DNA of 64,000 nt from Nocardiopsis sp. NRRL B-16309 (GCF_001279585.1 NZ_LGEC01000103.1:124001-188000); one strand, 5' to 3'. Shown: positions 39,939 to 48,747, counted from the stretch's first letter. Numbers and translations are program-made. Notes: generated by a model not told the origin, from the letters alone.

Positions 39939-41507
39939 TCAGGACTTGTTGGAGACGCGGATCGGGCTGCTCCAGCGGCCGTCGGAGTCGGCGGTCCAGG
40001 CCCGCGGGATCATCCGCAGCGACAGGTAGGCGTCCACCAGCCGGATCGGGAAGAAGAACACCCCGTAGAGCAGGTAGGACGGCCTGCGCCGCACCATCGC
40101 CATGAAACACGTGAGCATGTAGTCGGGCACGAACAGGCCGATGACGATGGCCGTCAGCGGCAGGATCGCCGTCACCGCGGTGAAGCCCTCCCCGAAGTAC
40201 GGGACCGTGAGGGCGGTCTCACCCCAGAGCGTGCCGACCAGGACGAACACGCCGAGCAGCGACGTGGCCAACAGGGCGAACGAGACCACCACGACCTCGA
40301 CGATGTACAGCGCCAGCGCCAGCCAGAACACGCTGGGCCACACCCGGTGCCGCCGCACCGTCTGCCAGAACCCCAGCGTCCAGCGCCCGACCTGCTTGTA
40401 GTAGTCCCGGAGGGTGAACGGGTCCTGGCTGTAGGCCTTGGTGTCCGGGCGCATCGAGATCTTGCCGAGGCGCTTGCGCTGCACCTCGAAGGTCATGTTG
40501 AAGTCCTCGATCACCAGGCCCTTGGGGTTGATCTCCACCTCGCGCAGCGCGCTGCTGCGGTAGACGCTGGCGAACCCCGGCACGATGAAGGACGTGTTCG
40601 TGCGCTTCCACGTCTGGCCGAACCGCATGAAGTACTGGAGCAGGAAGTACAGGCGGTCCCGGTAGGCCGAGATGAGCCGCCCGACGAACGTGCGCTCCCG
40701 CGGCTTCCACTCCGACTCGACGAACCCGGCGACGGCGGCGACCGCGGGATCGCTCAGCTGCCGCTTGGCACCGCGCACGTAGCCCTCGTCGAGTTCGGTG
40801 TCGGCGTCCAGGATCACCACGCCGTCGTAGTTGTCGGTGAGCGCGAACTCCTCGATGACCGCCTCGATGGCACCGGCCTTGCCCCGGTTGGTGAGGAGTT
40901 CGAGGACGTTGACGCCCGTGTTGGCGGCGATCTCCGCGGTGGCGTCCCCGGAGGAGTCCGAGACCACGTAGATGTCCCAGCGGTCGAACAGGCTCAGCGC
41001 GGAGGCGATGGCCCCGTCGATGACCGGCTCCTCGTTGTGCGCCGGGATGACCACGGCGAGCGTGATGTCCTCGGCGGCGGACCCCTCCACCGTGCCGCCG
41101 GAATCCCGTTCGGCCACGTCGGAGGGCCGCTGGCCGGCATCGGCCAGGGCCGTCCCACCGCCCTCGGGGTGGCCCGAACCGGACAGCTCGGACGCGGCCC
41201 CGGAGGCGCCGGCGGCGACCAGGACCCGGTCCCGTGAGTCCGCGCGGGGCACGGCCCGGACGCCGTCGCGGGGCCTCCTCCCGAAGACCGACCGCGCGGT
41301 CTCCTCCGTCAGACGGAGCAGTCCCATGACCGTCCACAGCAGGAGGTTCGCGCCGAAGGCCAGCCACAGGAAGGCATAGGCGAGCACACCGCCGGTCGCG
41401 GCGGCCAGCCCGGAAGCGTAGTCGAACCAGTAGACGAAGAGCGCGACGGTCAGCAGCAGGGCGACCAGCCCCGTGAGCAGACCGCCGGCGAAGCGCACGA
41501 TACGCAC
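39939..41507 (-). CDS. Processive family 2 glycosyltransferase
   Basis: A 522-residue membrane glycosyltransferase. Two N-terminal helices (residues 5-65) are followed by a 70-residue disordered Gly/Ala/Ser segment, then the GT-A domain: LAVVIPAHNEEPVIDGAI, VVILDADTELDEGYV (DxD), GLVIEDFNMTFEVQRK (the base Asp) and QVGRW, the Q-x-x-R-W signature of processive synthases such as cellulose and hyaluronan synthase. Four to five C-terminal helices follow. It should polymerise a beta-linked exopolysaccharide across the membrane. It is divergent from three sugar-modification genes. A PilZ domain is not visible. Confidence 0.88.
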   Translation of the reverse strand: MRIVRFAGGLLTGLVALLLTVALFVYWFDYASGLAAATGGVLAYAFLWLAFGANLLLWTVMGLLRLTEETARSVFGRRPRDGVRAVPRADSRDRVLVAAGASGAASELSGSGHPEGGGTALADAGQRPSDVAERDSGGTVEGSAAEDITLAVVIPAHNEEPVIDGAIASALSLFDRWDIYVVSDSSGDATAEIAANTGVNVLELLTNRGKAGAIEAVIEEFALTDNYDGVVILDADTELDEGYVRGAKRQLSDPAVAAVAGFVESEWKPRERTFVGRLISAYRDRLYFLLQYFMRFGQTWKRTNTSFIVPGFASVYRSSALREVEINPKGLVIEDFNMTFEVQRKRLGKISMRPDTKAYSQDPFTLRDYYKQVGRWTLGFWQTVRRHRVWPSVFWLALALYIVEVVVVSFALLATSLLGVFVLVGTLWGETALTVPYFGEGFTAVTAILPLTAIVIGLFVPDYMLTCFMAMVRRRPSYLLYGVFFFPIRLVDAYLSLRMIPRAWTADSDGRWSSPIRVSNKS

Positions 41508-41785
41508 GGCCTTGAACCCCTCCGAAGATCAGTGGTTTCGGGCCGACAATAACCCAGAAGGTCGGCGATAGGTTGACGCACTACGACACCGGCAGGTTGA
41601 CCCGGGTTCGCGTCCTATGTAGGCCACGCAAATCGTATCCACGGGCTTGCGGGAGGTGGTACCCATTAGAAGATATTTGGGAGGAAGACCGAGGGGCTCA
41701 TGATGCCACTGGTTCGCTCAGGGCTGCCTGGGGACACACGCGATCCGCTCGGCCACGTCAGACGCAGAAAAGGAGAACGCCCGGC

Positions 41786-42604
41786 GTGATCGGCGATCCA
41801 GCTGCCGCATCGCCCGGTCCTGACCGCGCGGAGCAGGACCGGATCCACGGCACCACCCGCGACTCCGCGCCTGCGACCAGTGCGGACACCGGCAACATCC
41901 GAGTGGCGATCCACCAGCCGCACTACCTGCCGTGGCTGGGCCTGATCGACAAGATCGACCGCTGCGACCACTACGTCGTTCTGGACACGGTGCAGTTCGA
42001 GCGGCGTGGTTGGCAGAACCGGAACTACGTCGTCGGCCGCGCGGAACCGGTCCTGCTGACCGTGCCGGTCACTCAGGGACACCGAACGGATCGCATACTG
42101 GACAAATATATTGACAACACGCACAAATGGAGGCGAAAGCACCACACGGCGCTGGCCGAACACTGTTACCGAAATGCTCCGTACTGGGACGACTATGCGG
42201 AAGAAATCGCCCGTTTGTACGAGAACGAGTGGAAGCGTGTCGCGGACCTGGCGATAGCGACCACCCGGCTGCTGCTACGCGGATTCGGCATCACCACACC
42301 GTTGCTGCGCGCCAGCGAGATCGGTGACCTCCCGGGCACCAAGAGCGAACTCCTCGCCCGGATCTGCGCCAGAACGGGCGCGGACACGCTCGTCTCGGGG
42401 TCCGGGGCCAAGGACTACCTGGACGCGGAGATCCTGCGCGACCACGGTGTCCGCATCGAGTGGCAGGACTTCCGCCACCCGGTGTACCGCCAGCACTCAC
42501 GCGCCCACGGGGACTTCGTACCCCGGTTGTCGGCCCTCGACCTGCTGCTCAACGCCGGACCCGACGCGCTCCGCGTACTCAGGCAGGCGCGCGCGCACGA
42601 CTGA
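41786..42604 (+). CDS. WbqC-family protein
   Basis: A 272-residue protein. After about 30 variable residues, the WbqC family begins: VAIHQPHYLPWLGLIDKIDR, then VVLDTVQFERRGWQNRN and KHHTALAEHCYRNAPYW, with a C-terminal SELLARICARTGADTLVSGS. WbqC-like proteins occur in polysaccharide and glycan operons, and their reaction is poorly defined. The GTG at 41786 is supported by AAAGGAGA. It leads a plus-strand operon with a PIG-L deacetylase and a sugar epimerase. The 278 bases before it, shared with the divergent glycosyltransferase, are AT-richer and should hold both promoters. Confidence 0.85.
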   Translation: MIGDPAAASPGPDRAEQDRIHGTTRDSAPATSADTGNIRVAIHQPHYLPWLGLIDKIDRCDHYVVLDTVQFERRGWQNRNYVVGRAEPVLLTVPVTQGHRTDRILDKYIDNTHKWRRKHHTALAEHCYRNAPYWDDYAEEIARLYENEWKRVADLAIATTRLLLRGFGITTPLLRASEIGDLPGTKSELLARICARTGADTLVSGSGAKDYLDAEILRDHGVRIEWQDFRHPVYRQHSRAHGDFVPRLSALDLLLNAGPDALRVLRQARAHD

Positions 42605-42726
42605 CCCGCCGCTGGCTCCGAGTCAGCACCCGGGTCCACCACCCGCCCACGACACCGGGCGGACCCGCACCACTGACTCGGGAACCACCCGACATCCCAC
42701 TTCGGCCAAGGAAACGGGACACTGCC

Positions 42727-43440
42727 ATGACGACGGACTGGGGCCAGGAGCGCATCCTGGTCTTCGCACCCCACCCCGACGACGAGACCCTCGGCTGCGG
42801 CGGTCTGCTCAGCAAGGCCAAGCGGGCCGGTGCCGAGATCCTCGTCCAGTTCATCACCGTGGGCGACACCGCGGACGAGTCGGCCAAGGGTTTCTCGACG
42901 GCGGAGGAGCGCTACGCCGAGATCAAGAAGGTGTCCGACCACTTCCGCTGGGACGACTGGAACATGGCGCTGCCCGGTGACCACTTCCACCTGCGCCTGG
43001 ACACCGTCGCCCAGGTCGACCTCGCCCAGATCATCGAGCGTGAGAGCCCGATCTCGATCGCGCGCACGCGGCCCACCGTGGTGCTGGCGCCGCACCGGAC
43101 CAGCTACAACCAGGACCACCGGGCCGTCGCCGAGGCCGTGCACACGGCCCTGCGCCCGTCCAACACGGCCGTGCGCCACCACCCGCGGCTCGTCCTGTCC
43201 TATGAGGAGGCCGCCGACCAGTGGCGGTCCGAGGCCGTGGCGCCGCCCTCGCTCATCGTCGAGCTGGACGAGGACGACGTCGACGCCAAACTCCAGGCCA
43301 TGGAGCTGTACGGCTCCCAGGCACACGAGCACCCCCACACCCGCTCCGAGACGACTCTGCGCAGCCTCGCCGTGCTGAGGGGCATGCAGGCCGGCGTGGC
43401 CCTCGGGGAGGGATTCCACGTCGCGCGCTGGCTGGCCTGA
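42727..43440 (+). CDS. PIG-L/LmbE-family N-acetyl-sugar deacetylase
   Basis: A 237-residue zinc hydrolase. The metal and base motif is FAPHPDDETLGCGG (His, Pro, Asp, Asp, Glu) near residue 13, and a second His stands in YNQDHRAVAEAV near 140. The family removes acetyl groups from N-acetylglucosamine-type sugars or related amides, including the mycothiol enzymes MshB and Mca. In this cluster the target is more likely a nucleotide or lipid-linked sugar of the polysaccharide made by the neighbouring GT2. It is 122 bases after the WbqC-like gene. Confidence 0.9.
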   Translation: MTTDWGQERILVFAPHPDDETLGCGGLLSKAKRAGAEILVQFITVGDTADESAKGFSTAEERYAEIKKVSDHFRWDDWNMALPGDHFHLRLDTVAQVDLAQIIERESPISIARTRPTVVLAPHRTSYNQDHRAVAEAVHTALRPSNTAVRHHPRLVLSYEEAADQWRSEAVAPPSLIVELDEDDVDAKLQAMELYGSQAHEHPHTRSETTLRSLAVLRGMQAGVALGEGFHVARWLA

Positions 43441-43556
43441 GGCCACCGGACCGAGTTCCCCCGGCGTCCCCCGGACAGCGGACTCCCCCACCCGTCCCAT
43501 CACAGACACCTCCCCCTGAGTACAGCAACACACAGCGCCCATATGGAGGGGAAACC

Positions 43557-44534
43557 ATGAAGGCCGTGATCACCGGCGGAGCCGGATTCATCGGGTCGCA
43601 CCTGTGCGACCACCTCGTCGCCCGAGGGCACGAGGTCACCGTCCTGGACGACCTGTCGACCGGTTCACGGGAGAACGTGGCACACCTGGAGGCCGCCCCC
43701 GGCTTCCGCTTCGTGCACGGGGACATCCTGGACAAGAGCCTGGTCGACGACCTCGTCGCCCAGTCCGACACCGTCTACCACCTCGCCGCGGCGGTGGGCG
43801 TCCACACCATCGTGGACAACCCGCTCAAGTCGCTGCGGACCAACCTGCACGGCACGGAGAACGTGGTGGAGTCCGCGGTCTCCCACCGCGTGCCGTACAT
43901 GGTCGCCTCGACCAGCGAGGTCTACGGCAAGAACGACGCCGACGGCCTCGCCGAGGACGCCGACCGGATCTACGGTTCACCGACCAAGAGCCGGTGGTCG
44001 TACGCGGCGGCCAAGGGCCTGGACGAGCTGGTGGCCTACGTGCACGGCGCCGAGTCCGGCGTGCCGTGCGTCATCACCCGCTTCTTCAACGTCGTCGGCC
44101 CGCGCCAGACCGGCCGCTACGGCATGGTCGTGCCCCGGTTCGTGGAGCAGGCCCTGGCGGGACGGCCGATCACGGTCTACGGGACCGGGACGCAGCGCCG
44201 CTGCTTCGGCTCGGTGCACGACATCATCCCGGCGCTGCCCCGGCTGATGGCGACGCCGGAGGCCTACAACCGCGCGGTCAACCTGGGAGGGCACGAGGAG
44301 GTCTCCATCAAGGGCCTGGCCGACCGGGTCGTGGAGCTCACCGGCTCCACCAGCCCGATCACCTACGTCGACTACGAGCAGGCCTACGGCGAGGGCTACG
44401 AGGACATGCAGCGGCGCTACCCGGACACCTCGCTGGCGGCGCGGCTGATCGACTACCGACCCACGCGCGACCTCAACGCCATCATCGGCTCGATCGTGGA
44501 CCACCGGAGCACCTCGGTCCCCCAGCCCGTGTAG
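43557..44534 (+). CDS. NAD-dependent epimerase/dehydratase of nucleotide sugars
   Basis: A 325-residue extended SDR. The Rossmann motif is TGGAGFIGSHLCDHL (residues 6-20); the catalytic Ser/Thr is in VASTSEVYG and Tyr-xxx-Lys in WSYAAAKGLDELV. The length and RFFNVVGPRQTGRYGMVVPR segment match UDP-glucose 4-epimerase and dTDP-glucose dehydratase relatives. The ATG at 43557 has GGAGGGG. Third gene of the polysaccharide operon, presumably making the donor sugar. The 187 bases downstream are GC-rich with short palindromes and contain no gene. Confidence 0.92.
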   Translation: MKAVITGGAGFIGSHLCDHLVARGHEVTVLDDLSTGSRENVAHLEAAPGFRFVHGDILDKSLVDDLVAQSDTVYHLAAAVGVHTIVDNPLKSLRTNLHGTENVVESAVSHRVPYMVASTSEVYGKNDADGLAEDADRIYGSPTKSRWSYAAAKGLDELVAYVHGAESGVPCVITRFFNVVGPRQTGRYGMVVPRFVEQALAGRPITVYGTGTQRRCFGSVHDIIPALPRLMATPEAYNRAVNLGGHEEVSIKGLADRVVELTGSTSPITYVDYEQAYGEGYEDMQRRYPDTSLAARLIDYRPTRDLNAIIGSIVDHRSTSVPQPV

Positions 44535-44721
44535 ACACCGACCCGCGGCCCCCGCGGCGCCCGCCGCCCGGGAGGTCGTCACCGCCACCGCCCCGCCCGC
44601 GGCCGCACGGGTCCGCCCGCCCCCAGGGCCAGAGCCCTCCCGCGCCCGCCATGAGGCCATCGGAGGGGCGAGCCGGACACCCGCCCAGCCGTGCGAGCCC
44701 CCCGCGACGGCGCCCGGGGGG

Positions 44722-45093
44722 TCAGACGGCCAGGACCGTCCCCACGACGAGGACCACGCTCAGGACGAGGACCGTCGCGCACACCGTGACCATGGCCCAC
44801 GGTGTCGCCACGTTCAGCGGCGGACGGCCCGACTCGGGGTCGCGCGTGCCGTGGCCGCACCGGCGCCACCGGAGATGGACGTGGAGGGCGAGCAGGCCGG
44901 CCATGACGATCGACATCGTCATCATGGCCGTCCGGACGGCCATCGAGGGCTCGGGGATGTGGGTCGTCTCGGGAACGAGCGAGCCACGCATGAACAGCAT
45001 CCCGACCAGGACCATCAGGATCAGCGTGCGCTGCCAGGACATCAGGGTGCGTTCGGGCTGGAGCCCCGGGTCCCGGTCGACGGGCCCGCTCAC
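44722..45093 (-). CDS. DUF202 family membrane protein (second of pair)
   Basis: A 123-residue protein with the DUF202 start (GLQPERTLMSWQRTLILMVL) and three membrane helices, the last being VTVCATVLVLSVVLVVGTVL. The GTG at 45093 overlaps the upstream DUF202 gene by 4 bases (GTGA); a longer frame to 45294 has no membrane character and is discarded. The function of the family is unknown. Pairs of DUF202 genes in one operon, one YidH-like and one longer, recur in actinobacteria, suggesting a hetero-oligomer. Confidence 0.8.
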   Translation of the reverse strand: MSGPVDRDPGLQPERTLMSWQRTLILMVLVGMLFMRGSLVPETTHIPEPSMAVRTAMMTMSIVMAGLLALHVHLRWRRCGHGTRDPESGRPPLNVATPWAMVTVCATVLVLSVVLVVGTVLAV

Positions 45094-45437
45094 AGCAGGT
45101 TCCCCAACAGGATCAGCACGACGATCGCGGCCACGGCCAGCGTGGTCACCACCGGCAGCATGCTCAGGCGCAGCGTGTCGCCGCGGCTCATGATCTGCTG
45201 GACGCGGAACCAGCGCAGCGGCGCGTAGACCGTGATGACGCCGGCCAGTCCGGCCAGGACCAGGCCGACCGCGGTCCGCGACCCGTCGGCCCATTCGAGG
45301 GGGAGCAGGTGCAGGACGGCGACGGCGCCGGCGAGGAGGGCCAGGGCCGTGCGGACCCAGGCCAGGAAGGTGCGCTCGTTGGCGAGGGTGAACCGGTAGT
45401 CGACGCCGTCGCCGCTGTCGGGGGTGTCGGAAGCCAT
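45090..45437 (-). CDS. DUF202 family membrane protein (YidH-like)
   Basis: A 115-residue protein. The family N-terminus DYRFTLANERTFLAWVRTAL is very well conserved, followed by three membrane helices (ALLAGAVAVLHLL, VGLVLAGLAGVITVYAPL, VVTTLAVAAIVVLILLGNL). The ATG at 45437 has GAGGGGGG upstream. It is the first gene of a two-gene operon divergent from trxA. Function is unknown. Confidence 0.85.
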   Translation of the reverse strand: MASDTPDSGDGVDYRFTLANERTFLAWVRTALALLAGAVAVLHLLPLEWADGSRTAVGLVLAGLAGVITVYAPLRWFRVQQIMSRGDTLRLSMLPVVTTLAVAAIVVLILLGNLL

Positions 45438-45629
45438 CCGTCCCCCCTCACGTCGTCGCTTTCGGGCTTTCGGCCCACGCGGTACCGGTCACTGACCACA
45501 ATGAACTCGTGCCCCCTCCGACACTAGTCTCACATGCCTGTTCCTCCCAAACAGGTCGAGACCACGTGTTAGGTAGGAAATAGCCACGTTGAGCGCCTCC
45601 GCGTGTCCGCGGTCCCGCGGCGGGCATGT

Positions 45630-45655
45630 GGAACAAATGAGCGGGCACGACCGCT
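45630..45655 (+). promoter_or_regulatory. Possible SigR-type promoter of trxA
   Basis: GGAAC at 45630-45634 and GCT at 45653-45655 are 18 bases apart, close to the SigR pattern GGAAT-N18-GTT with one mismatch at each element. It is about 70 bases before the trxA GTG. The same window encodes a SigR-like factor. The rest of 45438-45723 shows no gene. Confidence 0.3.
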
Positions 45656-45723
45656 GTAGCACTGACAGAGATGGCAGTTGGCCACCGGTCGACACCAGAC
45701 GACGAAGAGATTCAGGAGACCAC

Positions 45724-46104
45724 GTGCCCACCGTCGAACTCACCAAGGACAACTTCGCCGAGACGCTGAAGGACAACGACTTCGTCCTCATCGACTTCTG
45801 GGCGGACTGGTGCGGGCCCTGCCGTCAGTTCGCTCCCGTCTTCGAGAAGTCCGCGGAGCAGCACACCGACATCGTGCACGCCAAGGTGGACACGGAGGCG
45901 CAGCGCGAGCTCGCCTTCGAGTTCAAGATCCAGTCGATCCCGACGCTGATGATCGTGCGCGACCGCACGGTCATCTACAACGAGCCGGGCGCGCTGCCCT
46001 CCGAGGCCCTGGAGAGCCTGATCACCCAGGCGAAGGAGCTGGACATGGACGAGGTCCGCAGCAAGCTCGCCGAGCAGGGGGACGAGGCCAAGAAGCAGAG
46101 CTAG
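45724..46104 (+). CDS. trxA: Thioredoxin
   Basis: A 126-residue thioredoxin with the redox motif ADWCGPCRQF near residue 30, the cis-Pro segment SIPTLMIVRD, and the usual beta-alpha start (VELTKDNFAETL). It reduces protein disulfides and is reduced by thioredoxin reductase, which is not encoded here. The GTG at 45724 follows GGAG. A 15-residue charged tail (EVRSKLAEQGDEAKKQS) extends beyond the core fold. It stands alone, followed at once by a group of four hairpins. Confidence 0.95.
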   Translation: MPTVELTKDNFAETLKDNDFVLIDFWADWCGPCRQFAPVFEKSAEQHTDIVHAKVDTEAQRELAFEFKIQSIPTLMIVRDRTVIYNEPGALPSEALESLITQAKELDMDEVRSKLAEQGDEAKKQS

Positions 46105-46106
46105 GA

Positions 46107-46238
46107 CCGCTCCGCGACGGGAGCGGGCTTCCCGCACCTCCGGCAGGGGGCCGCGGGACCGAGCCGAGGGAGCTTCGGCCTGGAGACAGGCCGAGGGAGC
46201 TTCGGCGCGGGACCCGGGCCGCTCCGCGACGGGAGCGG
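46107..46238 (+). terminator. Compound hairpin block after trxA (A-B-B-A)
   Basis: CCGCTCCGCGACGGGAGCGG occurs at 46107 and, identically, at 46219. Between them GCCGAGGGAGCTTCGGC occurs at 46163 and 46190. Each unit folds by itself (7-bp and 5-bp stems). The two outer copies flank the two inner ones symmetrically. The block probably ends trxA transcription. The bases from 46239 to the PHO boxes hold no gene. Confidence 0.65.
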
Positions 46239-46501
46239 CCGTCTCCCGCCACCGCCCCGGTGGGCACGCACGGGCGTGACCGCCGGGGCCTCGTCGTGCC
46301 GCGGCCGGGGCCGCGCCGGGCCGTCCGCGGCGCACGCGCGGCCCGGCCCACCGACCGGATCCGGCCCGACCGGATACCCTCGCCCCGAGGGACACACGGG
46401 AGCGCGGAGCACGGTCCGCCGAGACCCACCGCGGGCGATTCCACCCCTGCCACCTGGATACATGACGAAACCAGGACGAATCACGCGTGCGGCACATCCG
46501 A

Positions 46502-46558
46502 GTTCACCGCCCACGTTCATCCAGGCCACGAGGTTCGTTCACCTCCTCTTCATTCGGG
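46502..46558 (+). promoter_or_regulatory. PHO boxes upstream of pstB
   Basis: Four 11-base direct-repeat units of the actinomycete PhoP type are visible: GTTCACCGCCC (46502), GTTCATCCAGG (46515), then the adjacent pair GTTCACCTCCT (46537) and CTTCATTCGGG (46548). They lie 84-140 bases before the pstB start, so PhoP-dependent induction under phosphate starvation is expected. Confidence 0.7.
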
Positions 46559-46641
46559 CATATTTGCATGGGTTCGACCGCGCTCCGCGAGCGACGCCCA
46601 TCGGCGACCGCACCAGCACCGTCCGACCCGGAAGTGGCCCC

Positions 46642-47514
46642 ATGTCTGTCAGCAACACCGCCTCTCCCCGCGACACCGCGTCCGGCCGTGGCCCCGCCCC
46701 CGACACGATCCGCTACAACCGCGAGGTGCCGGGTCTGGACAACCCCGTCTTCGACATCTCCGACCTGTCGATCTACTACGGCGACAACAAGGCCGTCCGC
46801 GACGTGGAGATGAAGGTCGGCCCGCGCCAGATCACGGCGATGATCGGCCCGTCCGGCTGCGGCAAGAGCACCGTCCTGCGCACGCTCAACCGGATGAACG
46901 ACCTCATCCCCGGCGCTCGGGTCGAGGGCAAGGTCCAGTACCACGGTGAGGACCTCTACGCCCCCGAGGTGGACCCCATCGAGGTCCGCCGCCGGATCGG
47001 CATGGTGTTCCAGAAGCCGAACCCCTTCCCCAAGTCCATCTACGACAACATCGCCTACGGCCCGCGGATCAACGGCATGCGCGGCAACATGGACGACCTG
47101 GTCGAGGAGACGCTGACCAAGGCCGCCCTGTGGGACGAGGTCAAGGACAAGCTGAAGGACAGCGCGTTCGCCCTCTCCGGCGGCCAGCAGCAGCGCCTGT
47201 GCATCGCCCGCACCATCGCGGTCAACCCCGAGGTCATCCTGATGGACGAGCCCTGCTCGGCGCTCGACCCCATCGCGACCCTCAAGATCGAAGACCTGAT
47301 GTACGAGCTGGCCAGCGACTTCACCATCGTCATCGTCACCCACAACATGCAGCAGGCCGCGCGCGTGTCCGACCGGACGGCGTTCTTCACCGCGGGTGTC
47401 GACGACTCCGGCGACCGCTACGGCAGCCTCGTGGAGTTCGACGAGACGGCGACGATCTTCAGCAAGCCGGCCGACCAGCGCACGGAGGACTACATCTCGG
47501 GCCGCTTCGGCTGA
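46642..47514 (+). CDS. pstB: Phosphate ABC transporter ATP-binding protein
   Basis: A 290-residue ATPase: Walker A IGPSGCGKSTVLRTLNRMND, signature LSGGQQQRLCIARTI and Walker B VILMDEPCSALDP, all with PstB-specific residues. It powers high-affinity phosphate import through PstC and PstA. The ATG at 46642 gives an N-terminal extension of about 40 residues before the domain, longer than in most PstB. It is separated from pstSCA by a response-regulator gene and lies upstream of, not downstream from, pstA, with its own PHO box. Confidence 0.95.
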   Translation: MSVSNTASPRDTASGRGPAPDTIRYNREVPGLDNPVFDISDLSIYYGDNKAVRDVEMKVGPRQITAMIGPSGCGKSTVLRTLNRMNDLIPGARVEGKVQYHGEDLYAPEVDPIEVRRRIGMVFQKPNPFPKSIYDNIAYGPRINGMRGNMDDLVEETLTKAALWDEVKDKLKDSAFALSGGQQQRLCIARTIAVNPEVILMDEPCSALDPIATLKIEDLMYELASDFTIVIVTHNMQQAARVSDRTAFFTAGVDDSGDRYGSLVEFDETATIFSKPADQRTEDYISGRFG

Positions 47515-47562
47515 TCCGTTCGTCGGACTCCTCCTCCCGCCCTCTCGACGAAGTGGACCGCC

Positions 47563-48369
47563 ATGCCAGCGCTCACCTCCTCCACCGCCGTCCCGCAGCC
47601 CGCGGGCTCACCGGACGGCGAGGAGCGGATGGAGCGCGCGCCGCGTGTGGAGCGCGCCGACGGTCCGCTCCGGGTCCTGCTGGTGGAGCCCGAATCGGAG
47701 CAGTCCCACCAGCTGGTGCTGTCGCTGAGCGGCCACGACGTGGACATCACCGTGTGCGTCGACGGCGCGGAGGCGCTGCTGCGCGTGGGCCAGCTCAGAC
47801 CGGACACGCTGGTCACCAGCGCGACGCCGCCCGAGGTGGACCTGGAGACGCTGGTGCGGGTGACACGGCGGGCCACGGACATCCCGATCCTCATCGGAGT
47901 GGGCCCCGGCGACTCCCAGCGCGCGGTCCGCGCGCTGGCCGTCGGCGCCACGGCGTGTGTGAGCCGCCCGTACCGGATCCCCGAACTCGCGGCGCTGCTG
48001 CGCGGTTCGCTGCCCGGCGGCGACGGACACCACGCGGAGGCCGGCGGCGGGACGCCGCTCGCGCTGCGCTCGGGGGCGCTGGAACTCGACGCGCTGGGGC
48101 ACCGGCTGTTCGTGGACGGGTCACCGGTCAACCTCGCCCTGCGGGAGTTCGGGATCATGGACTTCCTGCTCCGCAACAACGGGCGGGTGGTGAGCCGGGA
48201 GGAGTTGTGGACCGAGGTCTGGCACAAGCCGCTGCCTCCGGTGAACAACACGATCGCGGTGCACATCCGGCGCCTGCGGCACAAGCTCGGCGATTCCGAG
48301 GCGCAGCCCCGGTTCATCCACACGGTGCGCGGAATCGGTTACCGGTTGGACACCGGAAACGGAGGCTGA
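47563..48369 (+). CDS. Atypical OmpR/PhoB-type response regulator
   Basis: A 268-residue regulator with a receiver-like domain (about 35-150) and a winged-helix DNA-binding domain (165-265: LALREFGIMDFLLRNNGRVV, REELWTEVW, VNNTIAVHIRRLRHKL, and RFIHTVRGIGYRL). In the receiver the acidic pair is reduced to LLVEPES, the phospho-accepting Asp position reads TLVTSATPPEVD, and the conserved Lys is Arg (CVSRPYR). It therefore should not be controlled by ordinary phosphorylation. It sits 49 bases after pstB and before pstS, with no kinase gene nearby, suggesting a phosphate-related role. Confidence 0.85.
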   Translation: MPALTSSTAVPQPAGSPDGEERMERAPRVERADGPLRVLLVEPESEQSHQLVLSLSGHDVDITVCVDGAEALLRVGQLRPDTLVTSATPPEVDLETLVRVTRRATDIPILIGVGPGDSQRAVRALAVGATACVSRPYRIPELAALLRGSLPGGDGHHAEAGGGTPLALRSGALELDALGHRLFVDGSPVNLALREFGIMDFLLRNNGRVVSREELWTEVWHKPLPPVNNTIAVHIRRLRHKLGDSEAQPRFIHTVRGIGYRLDTGNGG

Positions 48370-48620
48370 CCGCGTGCGGGGGTCCATACATTGACGTCCA
48401 GGGTCGCACGGCGGACGCCGTGTGGCCCATTGTTCATGTTGGCGTCATTGTCGCCGGAATACCCACGGTCCGATGAACCGACCGGGAATCCGGAATGTCA
48501 TCCGGGTCGCGCGCACGCGACCCACAACAGACTTACCCAGCGTCACCACCACATGTCATCACCTGGAGTTACGTCCGATAACTCCATCGACACACGCGTA
48601 CGTTATCAAACGGTTACCGC
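48370..48620. other. Intergenic region before the pstS PHO boxes
   Basis: No supported gene. The second half becomes AT-richer (GTTATCAAACGGTTACCGC at about 48602), consistent with promoter DNA. Confidence 0.5.
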
Positions 48621-48664
48621 GATTCACCTTCCATTCACCCTGCTTCCACTGATTCGCCTTCATT
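48621..48664 (+). promoter_or_regulatory. PHO boxes upstream of pstS
   Basis: Contiguous 11-base direct repeats: GATTCACCTTC (48621), CATTCACCCTG (48632), and weaker units CTTCCACTGAT (48643) and TCGCCTTCATT (48654). They are about 85-125 bases ahead of the pstS ATG, the standard place for PhoP activation. Confidence 0.75.
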
Positions 48665-48747
48665 TCGATGACACCACGACTTTCGGCACACATACCGTCG
48701 TTTTACGTCAGCCCCGACAGTGGTGATTCAACGAGGAGAACTTCGAC

